64,000 nucleotides of DNA, taken from contig JAYRWE010000080.1 in NCBI GenBank assembly GCA_041918175.1, positions 62,001-126,000 on the forward strand. The letters are read 5' to 3'. Positions 34,664 through 42,299 of this stretch are shown one piece after another (position 1 is the first letter of the stretch; each line of letters starts with the position of its first letter). Both the position numbers and the translations under genes were made by a program. Under the pieces are notes generated by a model. It was given only the letters and a program-made list of their open reading frames with translations, was not told where the DNA came from and did not search any database. The stretch comes from JABWAN01 sp041918175. Its GTDB lineage: Bacteria; Zhuqueibacterota; Zhuqueibacteria; Zhuqueibacterales; Zhuqueibacteraceae.

Positions 34664-34938
34664 TGCGTTTGCGAACAAGCGGCCTGATCCTTGCAAAAAT
34701 TCACAGCGGCATCACGATTGGCTGCGTGCGCCGCTTCAAATTTTAATCGACTTGCTCTCCTCGTTGCATCCCTCCCCTCCTACTTCGGGGTCGTTGCTTG
34801 CTTCAGGTTGAAACATGACGTTTCACTCTCGATCATTTTTGAACGCATCAATTTGGCGCAGCCGAAAAAAGAGCCAGGCAGGAAGCTGAAAATCTACTAG
34901 GCCGGTGCATGCAGTGCAGAGTTCATTTGGAGGCAGGC

Positions 34939-37341
34939 ATGAATGCTTTGCGATCTTCCTTCCCCAGCTTCACTCGGACGTATCACTTGTTTGCTCTGAG
35001 TTGTGCGCTCGGTCTTTTGAGTTTGCCGGCAACACGCGTGCAGGCGCAGAGCAGTCCGTGCAATCCGCAAGCGTGCGGCACACGCGCCGTTTTCCCGGTG
35101 GCGCAAGGCGGGCAAAAAGGCGCGCCGATCGTTGTGCGCGACGGCAATGTGATTTGCGTTGACATTCGCATGGAAAATAATCCGCTGCCCATCGAAGCCT
35201 ATGGCTACACCGTGAAGTACAATCCCAGTCGTTTGACATTGCAGAGTATTCAACAAGGCAGCTTGGTTTCCGATTTTTTAGCGGCGGACTGCAATCAACC
35301 GAGCGCGGGAACGATTGTGTGCTCGGGCTTTGATGACGATGCAATTTTTTCGAATGCTTCCGGCGTGCTCGCGACGCTGTGTTTCATTGCAACTTGTCCG
35401 CCGGGCGTGACGAGCGACACGAGCAGCATCGAAGTCATCAATTTGCGCGACGGCTTGCAAAGCATGTCCGCTTGCTGCAATCGCGTCATTTGCTCGAACC
35501 CGCCGCAAGGCCCGTGTGAAGGCGCAGCTTTGTACTTGACGCAAACCGGTGTTGCGCTCGGCACGCCGGCCGCGGCGAAAAGCGGCGACACGTTTTCGCT
35601 CACGGTCGGCATCAAAGATATTCCCGCGGCGATTGATTCGTTCGGCTTCGCGATTAGTTTTGACTCGACCGCGTTGCAGTTTGTGAACGCCACACCGGGA
35701 AATTTGCTGGCGAATTTTTCCCGCAAAGAAGTGCGCGAAGTACGCAAAGGCGTGCTCAATTTGAATGGCGCAAACAACGTGGCGTTGCCGGCACTCAGCT
35801 CCGGCGCGCTGTTTCAAATTATTTTTCGGGCGCAATGCGTGATTGGCGATACGAGCGCATTGACACTGAGCGGATTGCAGCAAGACTTGCGCAATGTGAA
35901 AGTTTGCAATACCGCGTTTGTTTGCAAAAGTTGTGAGCCGGCGAGCTGCCCCGGGGCGGCGCTTTTTATTGCGCAAACCGGAAAAAAACTTGGCGAAAAA
36001 TTGCGTGAGCAAGACGGCGACTCGCTTCGTTTTGAAGTGCGACTCAAAAGCAACCCGCAGAGCGTTGCGGCTTATGGCTTTCGATTGCATTATGATCCCA
36101 ACGTACTCACGTTTGGCCGCGTACAACGCGGCGCGCTCACCAATAATTTCATTGCTTCCACCGCGCGACAACTCGCTCCCGGCACATTAATGTGCGCCGG
36201 CTTCGGCACCACCGCGCTTCCGGTTAATAGTGAGGGCGCGTTGCTGCAATTCGTCTTCGGCGTGAAGTGCAACGTGGGTGATTCCACGGAACTGCGCTTG
36301 AGCGATTTATCCGACGACATTGCGAGTCTCACCCCGTGCTGCAATTTCTTTGCGTGCGCGCCGTGCGATCACGACGGCGATCTCAATACGGACAAAGCGC
36401 TCACGCCGGGAGATGCGTTATGTGCATTTGAAATTTATTTGAACGGCGGCGCTTTGCCCGCGAGTTGCGACCACGCTTCATTCAAGTGCGAACTCGTGGC
36501 CGCGGATGTGAACTGCGACAATGCCGTGACTTCACGCGACGCGCTCGCGATTTTTTCCCGCGCTTTGCAAAACCTGCCGCCGCTGGAGTGCTTTGCGAAA
36601 CCAACAACCAACTCCGCCGGCAAATTTAACGCGCCGCCGCAGTTGCTTTTGAGCAGAAGCAACCTCGTCACGGCCCCGGAAACCTTGCGCGTGCACTTGC
36701 AGGTGTTGCGTCCGCAAGCCTTGAGCGCGTTCGGCATGCTGTTGCAATACCCCGCGCACGGTTTGAAATTCGTCCGCGTGCAACGCGCGGCAGCCACGCA
36801 GAGTTGGTTTGCGCTCGAGGGCCACGAATATTTGCCGGGCATGGCCCTCATCGGCGGCTTTCATCAAACCGAACTCTCCAAGGAAACGCCGACTACGATA
36901 TTTGAAGCCGTGTTCATCAACACCGGCGCGCCGATTGACGACAACACGTTTACGGTTGCGCATTTGACCGACGATTTTACCAATGCCACTTTTGCTTCGG
37001 CGTTTGGCTCATTCTCTGCCGGAGCCGCACCGCGCAAATTTGAATTGCATCAAAATTATCCCAACCCGCTGCAACTGCGCTTTGCTTCGCACGGCACGGT
37101 GATTCGCTACGATCTGCCCGCGGATTTAGAACACAGTGCGGCGCACGTTGAAGTTGTGCTTTACAACATTCAAGGCCAAGTCGTGAAGCGTTTATTCTCC
37201 GGCCGGCAAACGCCCGGAACATACGCACTCACTTGGGATGGCCGTGACGATGCGGGCAAGTATGTTCCAACCGGCACGTATCAATATCGCTTGCGCGCCG
37301 GCAACTATGTTGAAAAACGCAAGCTTGTCATTGTGAAATAA
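34939..37341 (+). CDS. Secreted multi-cohesin-like protein with dockerin-like and T9SS-type sorting domains
   Basis: The 800-residue protein has a signal peptide (ending near TRVQAQ). It then carries three cohesin-like beta domains (about residues 50-185, 195-330 and 338-475; repeated patterns EAYGYTVKYNPSRLTL, DSFGFAISFDSTAL, AAYGFRLHYDPNVLTF). A dockerin-like module follows (478-552, DGDLNTDKALTPGDALCAFE and DVNCDNAVTSRDALAIF), then a fourth diverged cohesin-like domain (565-690). The last 100 residues start FELHQNYPNP and end in a FlgD-like domain, the sorting signal usual in T9SS users. It is probably a surface or secreted scaffold. The dockerin resembles that of the protease upstream, 275 bases away. 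GGAGG precedes ATG 34939. Confidence 0.85.
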   Translation: MNALRSSFPSFTRTYHLFALSCALGLLSLPATRVQAQSSPCNPQACGTRAVFPVAQGGQKGAPIVVRDGNVICVDIRMENNPLPIEAYGYTVKYNPSRLTLQSIQQGSLVSDFLAADCNQPSAGTIVCSGFDDDAIFSNASGVLATLCFIATCPPGVTSDTSSIEVINLRDGLQSMSACCNRVICSNPPQGPCEGAALYLTQTGVALGTPAAAKSGDTFSLTVGIKDIPAAIDSFGFAISFDSTALQFVNATPGNLLANFSRKEVREVRKGVLNLNGANNVALPALSSGALFQIIFRAQCVIGDTSALTLSGLQQDLRNVKVCNTAFVCKSCEPASCPGAALFIAQTGKKLGEKLREQDGDSLRFEVRLKSNPQSVAAYGFRLHYDPNVLTFGRVQRGALTNNFIASTARQLAPGTLMCAGFGTTALPVNSEGALLQFVFGVKCNVGDSTELRLSDLSDDIASLTPCCNFFACAPCDHDGDLNTDKALTPGDALCAFEIYLNGGALPASCDHASFKCELVAADVNCDNAVTSRDALAIFSRALQNLPPLECFAKPTTNSAGKFNAPPQLLLSRSNLVTAPETLRVHLQVLRPQALSAFGMLLQYPAHGLKFVRVQRAAATQSWFALEGHEYLPGMALIGGFHQTELSKETPTTIFEAVFINTGAPIDDNTFTVAHLTDDFTNATFASAFGSFSAGAAPRKFELHQNYPNPLQLRFASHGTVIRYDLPADLEHSAAHVEVVLYNIQGQVVKRLFSGRQTPGTYALTWDGRDDAGKYVPTGTYQYRLRAGNYVEKRKLVIVK

Positions 37342-37353
37342 AGCAGCCGCGCT

Positions 37354-37388
37354 CAACCTTGCGAGGGTGCAAAGCCTTCGCAAGGTTG
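37354..37388. repeat. 35-bp palindromic repeat
   Basis: CAACCTTGCGA and TCGCAAGGTTG face each other around a 13-base centre. It follows the scaffold-protein stop by 12 bases and could work as a terminator-like stem, but no T run follows on either strand. Confidence 0.55.
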
Positions 37389-37428
37389 GGAGGCGCACGG
37401 CACGATCATTCCATTTATAGGAAGCACG

Positions 37429-37893
37429 ATGCTCAATCTCCGCGTCATCAAACTCGGCTTAGAAGAACGCGACGCCATTCTCATGCTTGTGCAAAAACTG
37501 CTGCGCGAATTGGAAGGTGAGAGCGATGAGTTTGCGGGCATTGCTCCCGCCAAATTGCTCCGCGAACTGGAGCAAAACGAAGCGCGCTTCAATGCCTTTG
37601 CCGCAGTAAACGCACGCGGCGAATATGTGGGCATTCTCACGTTGGTCGAAACGTTCGCAATTTACGCGGGTGGGAATTATGGCGTGATAGATGAAATGTA
37701 CGTCGCGCCGGAATATCGCGGGCTGGGTGTGGGCAAAAAATTGCTTGCGGCGGCGAAGGATTATGGCCGCGCAAAACAGTGGCTGCGCATTGACGTGACT
37801 GCGCCGCCCGAGGAAGAATGGCGACGCACCGTGAAGTTTTATGAGCGTGAAGGCTTCGTTTTCACCGGGCCGAAGCTGAGATGCAAACTATGA
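37429..37893 (+). CDS. GNAT family N-acetyltransferase
   Basis: This 154-residue protein has the GNAT fold. The acetyl-CoA motif A reads DEMYVAPEYRGLGVGKKLL, with the R/Q-x-x-G-x-G/A loop as RGLGVG, followed by a C-terminal FYEREGFVFTGPKL typical of motif B. Such enzymes acetylate amines on small molecules or protein N termini; the substrate is not evident. No operon partner: a repeat precedes it and a 299-base repeat-containing gap follows. Confidence 0.88.
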   Translation: MLNLRVIKLGLEERDAILMLVQKLLRELEGESDEFAGIAPAKLLRELEQNEARFNAFAAVNARGEYVGILTLVETFAIYAGGNYGVIDEMYVAPEYRGLGVGKKLLAAAKDYGRAKQWLRIDVTAPPEEEWRRTVKFYEREGFVFTGPKLRCKL

Positions 37894-38012
37894 AAGCGTT
37901 TTTATACTCGTTATGCGTGAGCAAGGCACTCTCGATGTCAATCCACGAACGTGCATGACCTGAGTTTAAGACGACTCTGCAAACGAAGTGAGACACGATC
38001 CAAGCACCTAAT

Positions 38013-38118
38013 GAGTTTTGACTTTCAAATTCGGCAATCCCCTCACAGGGCGTGTCATTCAGAAGGAATCTTTTTACTCGCTGGCGATACTGCCCAATGC
38101 TTAAAAAGATTCCTACTG
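38013..38118. repeat. Composite repeat: arm of the 3753 element plus AGGAATCTTTTTA inverted pair
   Basis: ATGAGTTTTGACTTTCAAATTCGGCAAT (shown here only by its ends at 38013-38041) matches the left flank of the 3753-3859 element. After it, GGAATCTTTTTA (38065-38076) and TAAAAAGATTCC (38102-38113) form an inverted pair. A related half-unit occurs at 55444-55471. No gene is supported in this 299-base gap. Confidence 0.6.
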
Positions 38119-38192
38119 CATGAAAGGGTATTGGGGGCGCGAACTTGATTATTGAAATCGATCGTCAAGCTTCCGAAGGCGCTACGACGAAC

Positions 38193-38615
38193 TTAATGCT
38201 GCGGACTGAAATAGATCGTCACTTGCACTGTTGCCGCGAGCGGCTCGCCCTGTTTGCGCCCGCATTTCCATTGCGAGCGCGAGACCGCTAGCATGGCCGC
38301 GGCATCAATGCTTTTATAGCCCGAACTCTTCGCAATCTTGGTCCCACTCACCCTGCCATTGATATCGATTCTCGCCTCCACCACGGCGGTCGCGGATTTA
38401 TTTTGCTTCACCACCTCGTCGGGCATTTCCACCAACGCTTGCAAGGCCGCCATGCCGCCAATCGGCTCCGGCGCTTTGTCCAACTTCGGCGCAACGACTG
38501 TGACCTTCGCGTCCTCCGGCTCATACGTATCGTTCGTGTTGGTTGACGGCGCTTGTGTGCCAGCGCACCCCATGAACAACAACACTACTGCGGCAAACTT
38601 CCTTGTTGCGTGCAT
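38193..38615 (-). CDS. TonB C-terminal domain lipoprotein
   Basis: This 140-residue protein has a lipoprotein signal with lipobox LLFMGC and a TonB-like C-terminal domain. The latter is recognised by ATAVVEARIDINGRVSGTKIAKSSGYKSIDAAAMLAV and the closing strand TVQVTIYF. True TonB proteins have an N-terminal membrane anchor and a proline-rich spacer; neither is present, so it is more likely an envelope TonB-like accessory than the energy transducer for the receptor at 13.8 kb. The ATG at 38615 has AAAGGAGC upstream. It diverges from the CHAT gene. Confidence 0.85.
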   Translation of the reverse strand: MHATRKFAAVVLLFMGCAGTQAPSTNTNDTYEPEDAKVTVVAPKLDKAPEPIGGMAALQALVEMPDEVVKQNKSATAVVEARIDINGRVSGTKIAKSSGYKSIDAAAMLAVSRSQWKCGRKQGEPLAATVQVTIYFSPQH

Positions 38616-38848
38616 GTGCTCCTTTCCAAATTTTGAAATGAACCTGTTTGCGGCGCGGCTCAATCTATAACAAGCGAGTGCGCGAACCAACAGGTTTTTG
38701 CGAGAGAGAAAATTCCTTGCGCTGCGCGGGAGCGGATGATATATTGAAATGTGGATACCTCAAATGTTTAACTCATATACCTCGACTAATCTTGGCTTCA
38801 TCATCTATTCGGCTTTTGAAGTTGTGAAAAGTAATCATTCTACCCGTC

Positions 38849-41593
38849 ATGAATTACCTCGACTTTGAACTCGAAATCAGCGCGGGCGCGGGGCGCGAGT
38901 ATCCCGTGCGCGTGGTGCATTCGCCCGCGGGCGAGGCGCGCGAGACGATGAACTTTCCGTTCGACACGCTCGCGCTGGAAAACCGTTTGAAGGATTTGCA
39001 GATCGCCTTGCTCCGCTCCGGCGGGAAGACGCGCAAAATGCCTTTGCCCGAAGAACAGGCCGTGCAGGATTTTGGCCGCGCGCTGTTCGATGCGCTCTTC
39101 ATTGGCGAAGTGCGCACGCGCTATGACATGAGCTGGCGCGAAGCCACGCAAAAAGATCTCGGACTCCGTCTCAAACTCCGCATTCAATCGCCCTCGCTCG
39201 CCGCGCTGCCGTGGGAATTTTTGTATGACCCGCGCCAAGCCGAATACGTGTGCCTCTCGCGCAACACGCCCATTGTGCGCTATCCTGAAATCCCGCAGCC
39301 CATTCAACCTTTGACTGTTGCAGCGCCGCTGCGCATTCTCGGCATGGCCGTGAGCCCGCACGATCCGCGATTGGGCCAGCTTGATGTGCAACGTGAAAAG
39401 CAGCGCGTGGAAAATGCCACGAAAGATTTGGACGCGCGCGGCCTGCTCGAACTCAAGTGGCTCAACGGCGAAACGTGGCGCGATTTGCAAAAAGCCATGC
39501 GCAGCGGGCCGTGGCATATTTTCCATTTCATCGGCCACGGCGGTTTTGATCAACGCACCGACGAAGGTTTGATCTATTTGGCAAATGAACAGGGCGAGAG
39601 CGAGAGTTTCACCGCCACCAAGTTGGGCCGCCTGTTGTCCGATCATCGTTCGCTGCGCCTCGTGCTCTTGAATGCGTGTGAAGGCGCACGCGGCAGCGAC
39701 CGCGATCTCTTTTCCAGCACCGCGGCGATTTTGGTGCGCCGCGGTTTGCCCGCGGTGTTGGCCATGCAATATTCCATTACCGACCACGCGGCGATTGAGT
39801 TCAGCCGCGCGTTTTACGAAGTGCTCGCCGAAGGCCTGGCCGTGGACACCGCGGTGGTCGAAGCGCGCAAAGCCGTGAGCTTCGCGGTTTCCAACACCAT
39901 TGAATGGGGCACGCCCGTGCTGTACATGCGCGCGCCCGATGGACAGCTTTTTAATTTTACCAAAGCGCAAACCGCACCGCGGCCCGAGCCTCCCAAAATT
40001 GATTTCGCCGAACAACGGCGTCTCGAACTTATCAACTTGCAGCGCGAAGCCGAAGAATCCCTGGCGCGCGAAGAGTGGCGCGCGGCGAGCGAAACGTATC
40101 TACGCATTTTAGATTTGGAGCCGAATCATCAACCGGCGCAAGCAGGACTCGCGCGGGCGCAACAGGAATTGCAACTCGCCGCGCTTTATGCCGAAGCCCA
40201 ACAACACGCGGCCGCGAAACGTTGGACCCAAGCATTAGCTTGTTTGCAAAAAGTGCGTGCGCTCTCGACGAGCTACAAAGACGTTGCGCAGTTGATTTCG
40301 CGCATTGAACAAAACCTGGCAGAAGAGAATGTGCGCGAGAAAGTGGCGGGACTTTTACGCGAAGCCGAAGCTGCTTCAGCGCGCGAGGACTGGCCCAATG
40401 CCATTCGAAAAATTCAGGAGATTCTAGCGCTCGAACCAAACCATCCTGCGGCCAAGAACATTTTACGGCTGGCGCAACAAGAGCAGGAATTAGCCGCGCA
40501 GTATGCCGAGGCGCAAAAACATCTGCGCGACCGGCGTTGGCAACAAGCGCTCGACAGTTTGCTGCGTTTGCAAAACGTGCGCAGCCATTATAAAGACGTC
40601 GAAGAACAGATAACGAGAGCGCGGCAAGAATTACAAAAGGAGCAGCACGCGGCGCAACGGCAAACAGAGCAACCGCCGATTGTGACTCGGCCTTCATCCC
40701 CTGCACCTGGCGAGGTTGTGCAAGGCCCGGTGCAACACAAGCGCGGTCTCGTGCTCGGTTTGGGCATTGCCGTTCTGCTCATCATCATATATATTGCTTC
40801 GCAAAATCGTGAGCAACAGCCTGAACGCTCGCCTGCGAATACCGAGCCTAGCGTGCAAAACCTGTCAGAAACCCCTGATGTGCCTGCCGGCATGATGCTC
40901 ATCCCCGCCGGCACTTTTACGATGGGCAGCAATGACTATGATTCTGAAAAACCTCCCCACCAAGTTTCCGTTGCGGCGTTTTTTATGGACAAGTATGAAG
41001 TGACCGTGGCGCAATATCAAAAATTTCTCGCGGCGAATCCTGCGCAAGACAAGCCGGACAATTGGAACGAACAATTGCAGAACTCGAATCGCCCGGTGGT
41101 TTATGTGAGTTGGAATGACGCTGTGGCTTATTGCGCATGGTTGAGCAAACAAAGGGGCAAGCGCGTGCGGCTACCAACCGAGGCGGAATGGGAATATGCG
41201 GCGCGCGGCGGATTGAACGGCAAAAAATATCCGTGGGGCGATGAGATCAGCGCGGCGAACGCGAACTACGACGCAGAGTCGAATCGGGGATACTCATGGG
41301 ACGATGCCAAACTTTATCTCCGCGAGGTCGGAAGCTACAGGCCGAACAGCTACGGTCTTTACGACATGGCTGGCAACGTTTGGGAATGGTGTGCTGATTG
41401 GTACGCCAGCGATTATTACCAATCGAGTCCTGCGCAAAACCCGAAAGGCCCAGCGAGTGGCACATATCGGATTTTGCGGGGCGGGTCGTGGGACGACGAT
41501 CCTGACTACCTGCGCTGTGCCGACCGCGGCAGCCTCGAGCCCTCGGACCGTGGCGTCACTTTCGGGTTTCGTTGTTCCCAGGACGTTCGTTAA
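38849..41593 (+). CDS. CHAT protease - TPR/coiled coil - membrane segment - FGE-type (DGR variable) protein
   Basis: This 914-residue protein has four parts. Residues about 1-370 form a CHAT (caspase-like) peptidase with H230 in HFIGHGGFD and C277 in VLLNACEGARGSD. Residues 385-600 are alpha-helical TPR-like repeats with the recurring pattern EPNH-x-A and YAEAQ. One membrane segment follows at about 633-651 (GLVLGLGIAVLLIIIYIA). Residues 680-910 form a formylglycine-generating-enzyme/sulfatase-modifying C-type-lectin-like domain (GMMLIPAGTFTMGS, LPTEAEWEYAARG, AGNVWEWCADW, RILRGGSW). The last 35 codons look like a DGR variable region. CHAT and FGE fusions of this type occur in proposed nucleic-acid or self/non-self conflict systems. 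A single membrane pass would separate the peptidase and ligand-binding sides. Confidence 0.9.
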   Translation: MNYLDFELEISAGAGREYPVRVVHSPAGEARETMNFPFDTLALENRLKDLQIALLRSGGKTRKMPLPEEQAVQDFGRALFDALFIGEVRTRYDMSWREATQKDLGLRLKLRIQSPSLAALPWEFLYDPRQAEYVCLSRNTPIVRYPEIPQPIQPLTVAAPLRILGMAVSPHDPRLGQLDVQREKQRVENATKDLDARGLLELKWLNGETWRDLQKAMRSGPWHIFHFIGHGGFDQRTDEGLIYLANEQGESESFTATKLGRLLSDHRSLRLVLLNACEGARGSDRDLFSSTAAILVRRGLPAVLAMQYSITDHAAIEFSRAFYEVLAEGLAVDTAVVEARKAVSFAVSNTIEWGTPVLYMRAPDGQLFNFTKAQTAPRPEPPKIDFAEQRRLELINLQREAEESLAREEWRAASETYLRILDLEPNHQPAQAGLARAQQELQLAALYAEAQQHAAAKRWTQALACLQKVRALSTSYKDVAQLISRIEQNLAEENVREKVAGLLREAEAASAREDWPNAIRKIQEILALEPNHPAAKNILRLAQQEQELAAQYAEAQKHLRDRRWQQALDSLLRLQNVRSHYKDVEEQITRARQELQKEQHAAQRQTEQPPIVTRPSSPAPGEVVQGPVQHKRGLVLGLGIAVLLIIIYIASQNREQQPERSPANTEPSVQNLSETPDVPAGMMLIPAGTFTMGSNDYDSEKPPHQVSVAAFFMDKYEVTVAQYQKFLAANPAQDKPDNWNEQLQNSNRPVVYVSWNDAVAYCAWLSKQRGKRVRLPTEAEWEYAARGGLNGKKYPWGDEISAANANYDAESNRGYSWDDAKLYLREVGSYRPNSYGLYDMAGNVWEWCADWYASDYYQSSPAQNPKGPASGTYRILRGGSWDDDPDYLRCADRGSLEPSDRGVTFGFRCSQDVR
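41474..41593 (+). other. Putative DGR variable region (VR)
   Basis: After RILRGGSW (codons ending 41491) the codons at thirteen positions are GAC, GAC, GAT, GAC, TAC, GAC, GGC, AGC, GAG, GAC, GGC, GTC and ACT, set in an otherwise fixed frame W...P..LRCA.R..L.PS.R...FGFR. Ten of the thirteen end in C and differ mainly at bases 1 and 2. This is the result expected when AAC codons of a template are mutated at adenines. It corresponds to the W-NNN-P-NN-L-R-x-A-N-R pattern of FGE-type DGR targets. No template copy is present in the window. Confidence 0.6.
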
Positions 41594-41672
41594 ACTTTTT
41601 CGCTCTTTACGCTTTTAACGCTTTTGCGCTTTTAAAGCTTTTACCCTTATAGAGCGAGCGTAGCGAGCGCCT
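41594..41672 (+). other. Post-VR low-complexity tail with CGCTTTTAA repeats and GCGAGCG direct repeats
   Basis: Directly after the stop codon come repeated units of CTTTT with CGCTTTTAACGCTTTTGCGC, then GCGAGCGTAGCGAGCG. Sequences of this kind, a T-rich stretch then a GC-rich repeat, often follow the variable region of DGR target genes, where the initiation site for homing lies. Function here is inferred. Confidence 0.4.
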
Positions 41673-41703
41673 CGAAATTTTTTTTTAAAAAGCGTGTTTA
41701 ATA

Positions 41704-41822
41704 ATTCCCCCCTTGAGGGGGGCTAGGGGGGTGTTGCTCGACACAGTGAAAAAGTAAAACGCGAATTGAAATCGTTTTTTGTCCTCAAGAACACCCCCCT
41801 GGCCCCCCTCAAGGGGGGAATT
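41704..41822. repeat. Inverted pair of the G/C-run palindromic repeat
   Basis: A forward copy (41704-41736) faces a reverse copy (41790-41822), separated by 53 bases of A/T-rich sequence. Same family as at 6954-7112 and 30171-30275. It separates the CHAT/FGE gene from the avd remnant. Confidence 0.8.
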
Positions 41823-41865
41823 GTCGGGTGCTGCATTTTTCAAATACGCTTTTAGGAAAATGACC

Positions 41866-41988
41866 ATGCCGCAAACCGAAGACGTGCTCACACTGTCGTA
41901 TGACTTCTTAAAGTATCTCGTTCCAATTTTATCGAAATTTCCTCGCGACCAAAAGTTTTTGCTGGCGGATCGCATCCCACTCCGCTAG
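41866..41988 (+). pseudogene. Truncated Avd-like (DGR accessory variability determinant) gene
   Basis: The first 37 codons encode MPQTEDVLTLSYDFLKYLVP, then ILSKFPRDQKFLLADRI. This is the start of the four-helix-bundle family shared by DGR Avd proteins and 23S rRNA intervening-sequence proteins; full members have about 110-130 residues. AGGA lies 8 bases before the ATG. The frame is cut at 41977 by a palindromic repeat (CCACTCCGCTAGGAGTGG) whose internal TAG provides the stop. The remaining three helices are absent from the next kilobase. Its place just after an FGE-type variable gene favours Avd over the rRNA-insert protein. Confidence 0.65.
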
Positions 41989-42165
41989 GAGTGGAATGTC
42001 TATAGCAAGCGAGCGCACACTCTCTCTCAAAACTCCGATAGGAGTGACATGTTTGGTTTTCACTAGAACGGCTCAATCATTCAACAGAATTTACATGCCA
42101 CTCCTAACGGAGTTCCGAGCATTATGCGGCGGCCTGGCTATAAACATTGCACTCATAGCGGAGTG
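41977..42165. repeat. Group of four ACTCC-NNNN-GGAGT short palindromes
   Basis: CCACTCCGCTAGGAGTGG (41977-41994), ACTCCGATAGGAGT (42032-42045), ACTCCTAACGGAGT (42100-42113) and an imperfect CACTCATAGCGGAGTG (42150-42165) follow one another with irregular spacing. The first interrupts the avd fragment. Irregular spacing and lack of unique equal spacers exclude a CRISPR array. Confidence 0.7.
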
Positions 42166-42192
42166 CCGCGAAAACGCGCAATTGCTTTCGAT

Positions 42193-42257
42193 GCCACGGC
42201 TTGGCCGTGGTTTGTTTTTGAATGATTGCAATGTATGCTACGGCCAAGCCGTGGCAG
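42193..42257. repeat. CCACGGCTTGGCCGTGG palindrome element, copy 2
   Basis: GCCACGGCTTGGCCGTGG and CGGCCAAGCCGTGGC bracket about 30 bases. It matches the inner part of the 3753-3859 element. The open frame of the M1 peptidase extends back through this repeat, but it is unlikely to be translated. Confidence 0.7.
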
Positions 42258-42299
42258 AGCGTTCGTTTTTTTCTCTCTTCATCCACAACCACATTCGCT

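Noticed and set aside
41977..42165. Possible CRISPR array from repeated ACTCC/GGAGT units
   Set aside because: Each unit is only 14-18 bases, the units are themselves palindromes, spacing is irregular and no cas genes are present.
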